The notes under the pieces are model-generated. The model saw only the letters and a list, made by a program, of their open reading frames with translations. It was not told the origin of the DNA and did not search any database. Source: Shewanella fidelis ATCC BAA-318 (GTDB lineage Bacteria > Pseudomonadota > Gammaproteobacteria > Enterobacterales > Shewanellaceae). Taken from it: a DNA stretch of 64,000 nucleotides. Of the stretch, positions 1 to 9,900 are shown piece after piece. The stretch's first letter is position 1; each line of letters starts with the position of its first letter. A program made the translations under genes and the position numbers. The stretch spans positions 211,473-275,472 of the forward strand of contig NZ_JADX01000010.1 of assembly GCF_000518605.1 (NCBI RefSeq), given 5' to 3'.

Positions 1-868
1 AGTCTCGGCGAGTAAACAAGCTACTAAAGGCGATCCCTGCTGCACTCGTAGCTAATAGAAATGGCAACATCAACAAAGCCACTCGGCCGATACTTGCTTG
101 TAAGCTAACGTCATACCAATAGTAACAGTAGCCAACGTAGTAGCTGCTAAGCAGACTATACACCAGCATAAATGCCGCTATACGGCCACAAACTAACTTA
201 AGCGGACTCACTTGTTGCCAATAGCCTTGTGCTCGCCACTGACTAGCTCCCAGAATGCCGGTGCCTATCAGCAAGGTTTGATGCAAAATAAGCAAGAATA
301 ATCCCGGCACAATATACGGTGTATAACCTAAGCTCGGGTTAAATGCCGGAATGCTATTAAGCTTAACCACATTAAGGCTCTGCTCTACTGCCTTAGCGTT
401 ATCGCCTTGGGCTAACATGCCTAAACGCTGTATATTTTGCCCAGCATCAAGACCTGCCGAAATAAGACCTTCCGCCACAGCGGAATAGATCAAGAAGTAA
501 CTGGCATCGCCGCCATAACTTAAGGTCACGCCCTTACCTAAAAGTAGGTCACGCCTAAAATTGGCGGGGATCACTAATAAACCATGAGCACGGCCAGTTT
601 CAATCCAGCGTTTGGCTTCATCAATTGAACCCAACTCGGCAATCACAGAAATTTTAGGGCTAGCATCAGCATGACGTATCAACTGACGACTCAGCGAAGA
701 TCTATCATGATCAATCACCACCAATTGTTGTTCTGTTGGCACTTGGTGCAAATACGGCAATGGATACAGAATCGAGTAAAACAGCACTCCGCCAAACACC
801 GTAATCACAATCGTTTTGTCAGCAAGAATCGCTTTAAGCTCTGCCCAAATTAACTGTAAAAGACTCAT
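1..868 (-). CDS. ABC-2 type transporter permease, partial (C-terminus beyond window)
   Basis: An open frame reads leftwards from an ATG at 868 to the window edge without a stop, giving about 289 residues. It begins MSLLQLIWAELKAILADKT, has a first membrane segment at about residues 20-40, a long extracytoplasmic part, and hydrophobic segments from about residue 190 on. This is the pattern of ABC-2 membrane permeases of the YhhJ/YbhS/YbhR class: one N-terminal helix, a large periplasmic loop, then a helix bundle. The start lies two bases beyond the stop of the neighbouring permease (870-2048), so the two are probably translated in series and form a heteromeric inner-membrane unit. Substrate unknown. 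The end of the gene is not visible. Confidence 0.8.
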   Translation of the reverse strand, partial: MSLLQLIWAELKAILADKTIVITVFGGVLFYSILYPLPYLHQVPTEQQLVVIDHDRSSLSRQLIRHADASPKISVIAELGSIDEAKRWIETGRAHGLLVIPANFRRDLLLGKGVTLSYGGDASYFLIYSAVAEGLISAGLDAGQNIQRLGMLAQGDNAKAVEQSLNVVKLNSIPAFNPSLGYTPYIVPGLFLLILHQTLLIGTGILGASQWRAQGYWQQVSPLKLVCGRIAAFMLVYSLLSSYYVGYCYYWYDVSLQASIGRVALLMLPFLLATSAAGIAFSSLFTRRD

Positions 869-869
869 A

Positions 870-2048
870 TTATTGCTCCTTCAGTGCCATTGAATTTGCC
901 GCTTCTGATGTAGCAGCTAATTCAGACTCTGCAAATCCCTTTTTAGCAAAAATGCCGATAGGAATAAGCAATAACAAAAAGCCCCAATAACTTAGCATTT
1001 GCGGCAAACTCGCAATCAAGCTCTGGCCGTAACTAACAACAGCTATATGGGTTTCAATATAGTGGCTGGTAGGCATAATAACTCGCCACCATTGGGCTAA
1101 TTGTGGCATTTCATGGGTAGGAAAAGTCACGCCCATAAAAGCAAAAGCAGGCGCAAACATGGCAGTGCAAAAACTGATAACCCGAGCGCTGTCTTTTAAG
1201 ACAAAGAAAATCGTCAAAACCACCAGCCAAACAGCTAACAGCATTAGCGTTTGCGCAATCAACAGCACCGCAATACTGCCGGCGATAGGTAAACCTAAAT
1301 ACAGGTAGATAAGCGCTAAAATAAAGCCGCCATGTAACAAAACCAATGGTGTATAGAACACAACCTTGGCAGCTATAACTTTATAAACACCGAGCTGATA
1401 CCATTGCTTGGTGGTATTCCAGCGCAACTCGCGGTTAAGGCTATTGGCAAATACCATCATGGCCACCAACTGCAGTAAGGCAATTAATACTGGCGGCACT
1501 AAAAAGCCAACGTAATTATTGTTGCGGTTAAACAAGGCGGTTGTTTGGCTACTAACTGGACTTAAATTGACTGCAACACGCTCCATAGGCACGCCAGCGG
1601 CAAGCAGTTTTAGTTCACCTAAAGGTTTTAAACCATCAGCCATGCTGGCTTGTAGCTGGCTCGATAGCAGCTTACCTACTAGAAGAAATTGACTGTTATA
1701 ACGAATATCAATTATCGGTGTTTTTGAGGTTAGTAAGTCGCGCTTAAGGCCATAGGGCAACACGAGCAAAGCATACACTTCACCTTGCTTCATCGCCGCT
1801 TCAGCACTTGGTAGTCCGGTATAACTAATCGGCTTAGTCACAGGGTTAGCTTGTAGCTGCCGCGCCAATGCTCGACTAGTCTGACTGTTATCTAAATCGA
1901 CTACAGCTACGGGTAATTGCCTCGGTAACCCCGCGCTAAAAAGTAACCATAAGGCAATGATGCTGATTAGCGGAATATAGCTAACCAATGCCAACTGCCA
2001 AGGATCGTCTTGCAGAGCGGTAAACTCTCGCTTGAGCGCCTTTATCAC
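870..2048 (-). CDS. ABC-2 type transporter permease
   Basis: A 392-residue inner-membrane protein starting at a GTG. It has an N-terminal helix at about residues 20-40, a periplasmic domain of about 130 residues containing the VVDLDNSQTSRAL segment common in this family, and about five hydrophobic segments between residues 180 and 375. This fits the ABC-2 type permease family that works with HlyD-type adaptors and TolC-type channels (compare E. coli YbhGFSR). It lies 17 bases after the adaptor gene and directly before a second permease. No ATP-binding subunit is seen in the visible part of the operon. Export is likely (drug, lipid or small molecule), but the substrate cannot be told. Confidence 0.85.
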   Translation of the reverse strand: MIKALKREFTALQDDPWQLALVSYIPLISIIALWLLFSAGLPRQLPVAVVDLDNSQTSRALARQLQANPVTKPISYTGLPSAEAAMKQGEVYALLVLPYGLKRDLLTSKTPIIDIRYNSQFLLVGKLLSSQLQASMADGLKPLGELKLLAAGVPMERVAVNLSPVSSQTTALFNRNNNYVGFLVPPVLIALLQLVAMMVFANSLNRELRWNTTKQWYQLGVYKVIAAKVVFYTPLVLLHGGFILALIYLYLGLPIAGSIAVLLIAQTLMLLAVWLVVLTIFFVLKDSARVISFCTAMFAPAFAFMGVTFPTHEMPQLAQWWRVIMPTSHYIETHIAVVSYGQSLIASLPQMLSYWGFLLLLIPIGIFAKKGFAESELAATSEAANSMALKEQ

Positions 2049-2065
2049 AGCCTTCCTCGCTTACC

Positions 2066-3037
2066 TTACAGGGTGAATAACACCGACATACCAACACGGA
2101 GATCGGCAATAGGCTGATTAGGACGCAGTTCCACTTGGAATGTGCGCATATCGAAATCATGGCCACTTTCAGTTGCTCGCCAAGTAGCAAAGTCTCCCAT
2201 CACAGCAATGTGACTTACAGTAAACTCAACTTGCTTTTCTAGCGCCGGAATAGTGAGCTTTAATACATCACCTTGTTTGAACTGTTTAAGTTGATCTTCA
2301 CGAACTTGAAATACCGCCCAAGCATCACTCATATCAATTAGGCTTACTACAGGAAAGCCGCTTGGTGCGAGCTCACCAGCTTGCAGCAGTACTTCGCTTA
2401 TCTCACCGGTTTTAGGCGAGCGCATTTGGCTATCAGATAAAATTGCCGTAACTTCATTAACAGCACCTTCAGCCATACGGGCATTACCTGCCGCCGCCGC
2501 TTTAGTTTCAACTCGCGCACCTTCATCTGTCATCTGATACATGGCTAGTGCAGCTTGCTCGGTGTATTTTGCCGCTTGCCATTGAGTAAAGGCTTCATCA
2601 CGCTTTTGTCTAGCCAGTACACCTTCGTTAAATAGTACTTCCACTCGATCAAAAGTAGTACGGGCCAACTTAGCTGCAGCTTGTGCTTTTAGCCATTGCT
2701 CTTTTGATGCTGCAACCTGTTGCTTACGCGCACCATTATCGGCCTCTTGTTGCATAGCTAATGCAGCATCTCGGCCGCCCTCAGCTTGCATCAACTTCGC
2801 TTTTAACTCTGGACTGTAAATGGCGTAAAGTAGATCGCCTTCAGTAACCTTGTCTCCACGTCTAACGAGTACTTCCTCAACCCTACCAGGTACTTTAGAT
2901 GACACGTTATATTCACGCGCTTCAATCTGTCCTTGCAATAACTGCGGCTTAGGGCTGTAAGCAAGGATTAACCCATAGGCTAATGCAGCAATTAATAGGC
3001 TTAGCGCTAATATGGCTAAAATACGGTTAGTGCGCAT
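2066..3037 (-). CDS. HlyD-family periplasmic adaptor (membrane fusion protein)
   Basis: A 323-residue protein with one N-terminal membrane anchor (residues 6-26), then a biotinyl-lipoyl-like half motif (GQIEAREYNVSSKVPGRVEE), a long alpha-helical hairpin of about residues 80-195 rich in Ala, Gln and Glu, and a beta-barrel part. That is the usual adaptor order of the HlyD/EmrA/YbhG type, which links inner-membrane permeases to a TolC-type channel. The ATG at 3037 follows a GGGAG ribosome site at good spacing and overlaps the end of the upstream outer-membrane factor gene by 11 bases. The family assignment is firm; the cargo is unknown. Confidence 0.9.
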   Translation of the reverse strand: MRTNRILAILALSLLIAALAYGLILAYSPKPQLLQGQIEAREYNVSSKVPGRVEEVLVRRGDKVTEGDLLYAIYSPELKAKLMQAEGGRDAALAMQQEADNGARKQQVAASKEQWLKAQAAAKLARTTFDRVEVLFNEGVLARQKRDEAFTQWQAAKYTEQAALAMYQMTDEGARVETKAAAAGNARMAEGAVNEVTAILSDSQMRSPKTGEISEVLLQAGELAPSGFPVVSLIDMSDAWAVFQVREDQLKQFKQGDVLKLTIPALEKQVEFTVSHIAVMGDFATWRATESGHDFDMRTFQVELRPNQPIADLRVGMSVLFTL

Positions 3038-4418
3038 TGAGATCTCCCTGCTGAATACTTCTACCTATAAATTCATCTAACTGGCCACTGATAGCCATGA
3101 GTCTTGCGTATGCTTGTACATAACGGTATTGTGCGCCCAATTGCTGAGTTGCAACCGCATTAAGCTTAAGTTCTGCGTCTACCTTTTCGATTGAAGTCGA
3201 CAGCCCCTGCTTAAACGCAATGTCTCGTAAACGTTTATTCTCTTCAGCTAAGCTCATAGACGTGTTAAGCGATAACACCTCTTCCTGTGCTTGCAGCATT
3301 TGGCGGTAACTTTGATCCAATAGTAAATTGAGATCTTGTTGAGTTTGCGCCTTGGTATATCGCGCTTGAAGCAAAGCGCTTTGTGCAGCTTCAACCTTAC
3401 CACTACGGCCATCCCTACTCAGTAACGGCATGGTAAAACCAACCCCAAGCATCCAGTCAGGCTCTATTTGAGAGAACAAACTGTCATCTTCATACAAGGT
3501 GTAATTACCATAAAGGAATACTGTTGGCAGATAGCTACCTTTCTCAACGTCCACCAAACCTTTGGCTTGTGCCTCTTTAGCCTCTATTAACTTTAATGCT
3601 GGATGCTGCGCCATGGTTAATTGCGCTAGCTGTGGTAATGATGGTGCGCTGTGCAACATAAACAGCGGTGAAGTGGTGTTAACTTGGCGCTCATGTAACA
3701 TGCGCGACAATGCAATCATTGCCATTTCAGACTGGCGCTTAGCGCTGCCGTAGCTCACCTTGGCATTTTCAAGCGCAACCTGTGCATTGAGACGCTCTAC
3801 TTTAGCGATTTGCCCTTGCTGTTCTAGTTTCTCTGCGTGTGAAGCATGTAAGGTAAGTGAATCGACGAGTTCTGATTGGGTTTGCGCAAGAGAGTGAGTC
3901 ACAGCCACCGCGTAGTAACGATCCACCAGCTGTAAGAAAAGCTCACGATGGGTTAACTTAAGCTCTTGCTCCTTTTCAGCTACGTGAGCTTCATGGATCC
4001 CTTGAGCTGCAGTAATTTTTCCGCCGGTGTAAATAGGCCACATCGCTTGCAAACTAGAGCGAAAGATATCTTGTTCGGTAAACGGGGTAACAAATAAACT
4101 TCCGGGGATCCCGGCTAATGCACCGCCCAATGCTGGCGGCAGCGTTGCCGGATCAAGCGAGGCAAGCGGATTAAGATCACGCAGATCTAACTCAATCGGT
4201 TTTTCTAAGCGGGTATAACTACCAGTTAGGTTGATCGATGGCAGGTTCATATCTTCACCTGCTTCACGTTCTGCCTCAGCGCGATTAACCTCTTGCGCCC
4301 CAGCCTGCAGTTTATCGCTAACTTTGGTCAGCTGCTGCCAAGCCTGATCAAAGGTCATTGGCTTAGCTTGAACAACAAGCGGCAAAGTGACTATAAATGC
4401 ACACAGCAAACGTTTCAT
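3027..4418 (-). CDS. TolC-family outer-membrane efflux protein
   Basis: A 463-residue protein with a signal peptide (MKRLLCAFIVTLPLVVQA) followed by two related halves of long amphipathic helices, as in TolC/OprM outer-membrane factors. The frame is open further upstream to 4481, but the ATG at 4418 is preferred: AGAGG lies just upstream and the signal peptide begins there. It is the first gene of the run outer-membrane factor, adaptor, permease, permease, and probably forms the outer-membrane duct of that tripartite exporter. The gap 4419-4609 on its upstream side shows no clear terminator and may hold the operon promoter. Confidence 0.9.
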   Translation of the reverse strand: MKRLLCAFIVTLPLVVQAKPMTFDQAWQQLTKVSDKLQAGAQEVNRAEAEREAGEDMNLPSINLTGSYTRLEKPIELDLRDLNPLASLDPATLPPALGGALAGIPGSLFVTPFTEQDIFRSSLQAMWPIYTGGKITAAQGIHEAHVAEKEQELKLTHRELFLQLVDRYYAVAVTHSLAQTQSELVDSLTLHASHAEKLEQQGQIAKVERLNAQVALENAKVSYGSAKRQSEMAMIALSRMLHERQVNTTSPLFMLHSAPSLPQLAQLTMAQHPALKLIEAKEAQAKGLVDVEKGSYLPTVFLYGNYTLYEDDSLFSQIEPDWMLGVGFTMPLLSRDGRSGKVEAAQSALLQARYTKAQTQQDLNLLLDQSYRQMLQAQEEVLSLNTSMSLAEENKRLRDIAFKQGLSTSIEKVDAELKLNAVATQQLGAQYRYVQAYARLMAISGQLDEFIGRSIQQGDLNAH

Positions 4419-4609
4419 TAACACCTCTAGAGCTTTTACTCTATTTCCATTGGTAAATACTATCATTGCTATATATTGCAAGCTAGGACTTAGGCGAAAC
4501 TCCTATCGCTAAATCCTAGACGATATTGGATTTTTTTGCTTATTAATAGCCAACCTTTAGCCGATACGGATTAACAGTAACAGCAGGTATAAAGCTCAAT
4601 CCGCCGTTG

Positions 4610-6058
4610 TTAAGCCGTACCGCCGACAGTTAATTTGTCTAACTTCAATGTAGGCTGACCAACACCAACTGGAACGCTTTGGCCATCTTTACCGCACACA
4701 CCAACGCCTTTATCTAAGGCAAGATCATTACCTACCATAGAGATCTGGCTCATTGATTCTGGACCATTACCAATTAAGGTTGCACCTTTAATCGCTTGAG
4801 TAACTTCACCGTCTTCAATTAAATAAGCTTCAGAAGCCGAAAACACAAACTTACCCGAAGTAATGTCTACCTGACCACCACCAAAGTTAGGCGCATAGAT
4901 CCCCTTCTTCACTGACTTAATGATCTCAGCTGGATCTGACTCACCTGCTTGCATATAGGTATTGGTCATACGTGGCATTGGTAAATGCGCATAAGATTCA
5001 CGGCGTCCATTACCTGTAGATTGCTGGCCCATCAAACGAGCATTTAGCTTATCTTGCATGTAACCCTTCAAAATACCGTTTTCGATCAGTACCGTCTTTT
5101 GGGTTGCAACGCCTTCATCGTCAATGGTTAATGAGCCACGACGATTAGCAATGGTACCGTCATCAACAACAGTCACTAATTCAGACGCCACCTTCTGACC
5201 AACTTTACCGCTAAAGGCGCTGCTGCCTTTACGGTTAAAGTCACCTTCAAGACCATGACCAACAGCTTCATGCAGCAATACACCTGGCCAGCCAGCACCA
5301 AGCACGACAGGCATTTCCCCCGCAGGAGCGTCAATAGCGTGCAAGTTCACTTGAGCTTGACGCACGGCCTCACGTGCAAAGGCGAAACAATATGGTAAGC
5401 CATCATCTGCATCTTCAATTAATACGCTGTAATCGTGACGACCACCGCCACCTGATGCGCCACGCTCACGCTTGCCATCTTCTTCTAAAATAACACTGCA
5501 ATTAAAGCGTACTAACGGACGAATGTCGGCCGCTAATGTGCCGTCACTTGCAGCCACTAAAATCTCTTCATGTACCCCAGATAAGCTCACAACCACCTGA
5601 ATAATGCGACTGTCTAGACTACGAATATAAGCATCAGCTTGCTTAAGTAGCTCGATTTTTTTTACTTCTTCCATAGCGGCGATTGGATCGCTACTGATAT
5701 AAAGTGCTTTGTGATCCTGTTTAGCCCAAGCATTCACTTGCGCATTACCACCTGCGGTTGCAATACCGCGCGCTGCAGTAGCTGCCGCCTCTAGCGCACT
5801 TGGGGTAATTTCATCAGCGTAGGCAAAACCGGTTTTCTCGCCAGTAATTGCACGTACACCTACTCCACGCTCAATATGGAAGCTACCGTCTTTAACGATA
5901 CCGTCTTCGAGTACCCAAGACTCATGACGACTGCCTTGAAAATACAGATCAGAGAAGTCAATTTGATGCTCATGGATACGCTTTAAATAGCTTTGTAAAT
6001 CATCTATTGCTAGCCCATCTTGTAATAAGCTTTGTCCAACTTGAGTTAAAAGTGACAT
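4610..6058 (-). CDS. tldD: Metalloprotease TldD
   Basis: A 482-residue protein of the TldD/PmbA family. The zinc-binding motif is visible as [15 protein letters not shown] (HExxxH type), and the C-terminal half carries the glycine-rich conserved blocks of the family. TldD pairs with TldE (PmbA) to form a cytosolic protease that degrades unfolded peptides, matures microcin B17 and acts on the CcdA antitoxin in E. coli. The partner is not in this window, which is usual. It is the last gene of the run yhdP, nitrilase, tldD, 102 bases after the nitrilase. Length is typical. Confidence 0.95.
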   Translation of the reverse strand: MSLLTQVGQSLLQDGLAIDDLQSYLKRIHEHQIDFSDLYFQGSRHESWVLEDGIVKDGSFHIERGVGVRAITGEKTGFAYADEITPSALEAAATAARGIATAGGNAQVNAWAKQDHKALYISSDPIAAMEEVKKIELLKQADAYIRSLDSRIIQVVVSLSGVHEEILVAASDGTLAADIRPLVRFNCSVILEEDGKRERGASGGGGRHDYSVLIEDADDGLPYCFAFAREAVRQAQVNLHAIDAPAGEMPVVLGAGWPGVLLHEAVGHGLEGDFNRKGSSAFSGKVGQKVASELVTVVDDGTIANRRGSLTIDDEGVATQKTVLIENGILKGYMQDKLNARLMGQQSTGNGRRESYAHLPMPRMTNTYMQAGESDPAEIIKSVKKGIYAPNFGGGQVDITSGKFVFSASEAYLIEDGEVTQAIKGATLIGNGPESMSQISMVGNDLALDKGVGVCGKDGQSVPVGVGQPTLKLDKLTVGGTA

Positions 6059-6160
6059 CTATTCTCTCTTTTATTAATTCAATCAATATATTGGCAGAGC
6101 CGATCTATTTATATCTTGTTCGGCTCGCTTAAATTTGTGCTACCGCTGTAACTTGTTGAA

Positions 6161-6991
6161 TCACACCTTTAGTTGCGGCGCTATAAATCTGTTGTGACCC
6201 ATGACCGGCATCTTAGCTCGAATACTGTGTACGCTTTGCAGATCAATGTCAGCTTGCAGCCAGCCTGTACCTTGCGGTTTTTGCGCGATGATCTCGCCCC
6301 AAGGGCTGACTATCATACTTTGCCCCCAAGTCTCACGGCTACCGCCATTATGCGATCCCCACTGTGCAGCACCAAAAACAAAGCACTGAGTCTCAATTGC
6401 ACGTGCTTGTAATAGCACTTGCCAGTGCGCTTCGCCGGTTACCTTAGTGAATGCGGCTGGCACGGCAATCATCTCAGCCCCCGCCTCACGCAATGCCCGA
6501 AACAGATCGCTAAAACGAATATCATAACAAATTGCTAAGCCGAGTTTCCCTAAAGGTGTATCTACTACAACGATACGATCTCCTGGGCAAAATGCGTCAC
6601 TTTCGCGATATTGCTTAGTGCCGTCACTCACCTCAACATCAAACAGGTGCAGCTTGTCATATTGTCCAAGTTCACTTCCATCATGGTCAAACACGTAGCA
6701 GCGATTATAAACTCGGCCATCGGCAGCTAAAATTGGAATACTGCCGGCAACTAATACCACTTGATATTGTGCTGCTAGCTCAGCAAGAGCTTGTTTTAAC
6801 TTGCTGTCTTCAGCGCGAGTGGCATATTGTAGCTGCTGACTTTCTTGCCCCCCAAACAGCAGGCAACATTCGGGCAGCACAACCATTTGTGCACCATCGG
6901 TGTGAATTAACTGCTTAAGCTGCGACTCGATAAACGCTATGTTGTCGGCTACGCTGCGACTGCTTTGACATTGCAATAGGCTGACTTGCAT
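6161..6991 (-). CDS. Carbon-nitrogen hydrolase (nitrilase superfamily, Nit1-like amidase)
   Basis: A 276-residue protein with the complete nitrilase-superfamily catalytic triad: Glu41 in VVLPECC, Lys113 in YDKLHLFD and Cys155 in LAICYDIRF. It resembles the Nit1/NitFhit branch, known to remove deaminated glutathione; that substrate is a family inference. The start is well supported: AAGGAGAG sits seven bases before the ATG at 6991. That places the first 77 bases inside the 3' end of yhdP in another frame, an unusually long overlap that suggests translational coupling. The gene lies between yhdP and tldD on the same strand. Confidence 0.88.
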   Translation of the reverse strand: MQVSLLQCQSSRSVADNIAFIESQLKQLIHTDGAQMVVLPECCLLFGGQESQQLQYATRAEDSKLKQALAELAAQYQVVLVAGSIPILAADGRVYNRCYVFDHDGSELGQYDKLHLFDVEVSDGTKQYRESDAFCPGDRIVVVDTPLGKLGLAICYDIRFSDLFRALREAGAEMIAVPAAFTKVTGEAHWQVLLQARAIETQCFVFGAAQWGSHNGGSRETWGQSMIVSPWGEIIAQKPQGTGWLQADIDLQSVHSIRAKMPVMGHNRFIAPQLKV

Positions 6992-9900
6992 CTAACTCTC
7001 CTTGTTTGGGCTGTTCGCTAGCTCCTTGGTTCGCTCGCGGTTGCGTCAGTTGCTGGCTTTCTTGGGCTGGAACATCTTTTATTGGCCGCTTTGGCGCTAG
7101 CTCAATCACTTGTGCAGGCGCGTTTTTAGTTTCAAGCTCACTAGCTTGCGCAGCAGAGGTCGCGGGCTCAAGAGTCACTTCATCAAACACTGTCTTAACA
7201 GGCTTTGCCGCACTGAGTTCAACCGCTTGAGGGCTCGCGCTAGTGCGCGGTTCGCTAATTGCAGACGCTACTGGCTTTGCTGTCGCTTGGGTTGCTTTGC
7301 TCTCAACTTTACTAGCACTGCTCGCTTCATTAATGGCCTTTACCGCAGACTGAGACTTTGACTGTTGGGCATCAGTCGCACTTTGTGGAGATGGTACATT
7401 TAGCTGACCATCCTGTTTCGGCAATGCAGATTCAGGGATCTCAATCTCTTTACTTTTGCGTTCAAGCTCTTCAAGTTTAGGCTCAGACATAGTACCGGTT
7501 AATCTAAAACGGATCTCCGAGATCACTTCAATCACAGGCTCTAACACCTTAGTTAACGCAAATGCACCTAAGCCAAACGTCCAACCACCTGTGCTCAACA
7601 GCACCACTGTTGGTACACTTGAAGCTAATTGAGGCACAAAGCGAATGTCGTAATTCAAACTTTCTGTGGTTAAGTCGGTAAAGCCGCGTACTCGCATGTT
7701 ACCTGCAACCGCATTCATCTCTGTGTCAGTGGTTTTGACAACGCCATTATCAATATTTAGTGTGCCGCCAAATGAATCAAAATAAAGCCCTTTACCAAAA
7801 ACATCCGAAAAATCTAGCGACAACTTACGCAGCAATGAATCTAAGCTAAACAAAGAGAAAATACGCGCTCCTTTGTCACTCACTTCAGAAAGATGGCCTT
7901 TACCCAAATCAAAAACCACCTCGCCATTGAGGGTTTCAAGCGAAAACGCATAAGGTGCGCCAGTCCATGAAATATCTGCGGTTACCGCAGTAGGTGCATC
8001 TTTAAGGCCTGGGTCTATACCTAATTTTTCAGACAGATAATCAAACTTTTCAGCGTCTAGGCTCAACTGGAATGAGGTAATATTTTTCCCTGCAGTCATG
8101 TTCCAGTCACCCTTACCTTTTAGCTCAACATTTGGCGTAGTGATCGATACCGTTTGGATCTGGTAAAGCTCACCGTTGGGCGTACCTTGTAAAACCAAGT
8201 GCCCTAACGGTTTACCGTACAACGCAAAATCGTCAACATCGACGGCTAATGGCGGCAAGTTTGCCATAATAGTTTCTGATTTATAGTGGGCTGTTTCTTC
8301 AGTACGCGGCTCCGGTGACATATGGAATTTTGAAGCCACGATCTTTAAACCTTGCTTCACCCAGTCAGGATAGAAGTCGATACGACCATCAAACTCTTGC
8401 GAAGTGATATCAAAACGCCAAGCATGTTCAGTCGGTTCAGCCACAAAATGAACATCAGCTAACGGCTGCCCCATTAAGTTAAGGTGGTTAAAATCGGCAT
8501 CAATAGATACCAATGCTGGGAAAAAGCCGGATGATTGCTCTGTCACGGATCCATCTGGCGTCATTTCAGCATCAGCTGTTTGACTTACAAACCCTTGAAT
8601 AATCGGTAGCCAAGGAGAGAACTCGGTTTGGTCAATATCTATTTGCAGATGACCTTTGTTTTTACGAAGCATATCGCCCGGCTTAAAAAGTCGACCAAGC
8701 AAAATATCGTAATGGGCTAAACGATTACCTGATCCAGCATCAAAGCCGCCCCAAAATTCTAGCTGTTTATCGAGTTTAATGCCGAGAGAGGCGGTTTTAT
8801 TGTCGCCAATTAACTCAGCAACTAAATGCTTAGCCTCTGCAGCTTCTTTGGCAAATGGTGCGGGGAGATCCAGAGCCGTACCAAGCAAGTCACTTTCGAC
8901 ACGCGCTTGAACTCGGTAACCAATAGGGTCAAAAATCAGTCTTAAATCACCGCTCCAGTCTGCTTGCCCTGAATAGTACGGGCTTAGGGGGTTATTTAGC
9001 TCAGCAGGCAAATTAGCCAATTGCCACTGGCCGTCTAGTTCGACATTGACCCCATAGTTTTTATTCATGCTTTCGGTGTTAAAGCTAAACTGCAGCGGTT
9101 GCTGATACATCTTAGCTGTAAACCCTTTACCGCTGACCACATCATTAACAAACTGCAGCTGGCCCGTGACGCTCGTTAAAGCAATTCCCGGCTCGGTGAT
9201 ATATACAGGGGTATCATCAAAGTTGACCGTACCTTTAATAACCTCGCTTTCACCATCATATAAGGGAATGCTCAAATCTATTTGGCCGCTAATATCACCA
9301 GAGATTTGTACCACATCTAGCGTTGCACCAACTGAGCCCTTTAACGGTGACTTTTGGATCACTTCATTAGCAGCCTCAGCTGTAGTCGCAAGATCAAGTT
9401 TGACTTCAAGTAAGCTTTTTTCTCCAAGGTCAGGAATGCCAATGTAGGCGCCGCTGGCGTTAACATCCAACAGTTGTCCTTGGTTAATCCACAACTTCAT
9501 CGCCTTGTTTTCAAACAGTGCCGACAGGTTTAATTGGTCAACTTCCGGCCAGCTTGGCTCAAACTCATAAGTTGCGTCGCTCAGGGTAAATCCTGCTTGA
9601 AAGAGTCCGTCTTGATTAGCATAAGGGTAGTCACTAAATGCACCATGCCACAGCACCACCGCATCTTCAGTTTTACCGGCTTTTAATGCTTGAGTTAAAT
9701 AGCTCACCAGCGAGCTACTCATACCGTTAAGTGGAAAATACTGGTGCACATTAGCAACATCATGAATTTTTACATTAGCGAGTAGTGCCATATGTGCTGC
9801 TTCAGCAAACTCTAGGCGCACTGCGGCATTGATATCTAAATCTTGATTGCTAAAGTGAATTTGAGGCAAAGATAGTGCTAGTTCAGCCAGATTGAACTCA

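Noticed and set aside
671..853. A 60-codon plus-strand frame near the left edge
   Set aside because: It lies inside the minus-strand permease that runs off the window; that reading has clear membrane segments and family features.
9166..9447. A 93-codon plus-strand frame inside yhdP
   Set aside because: Shadow of the long yhdP gene with no ribosome site or recognisable domain.
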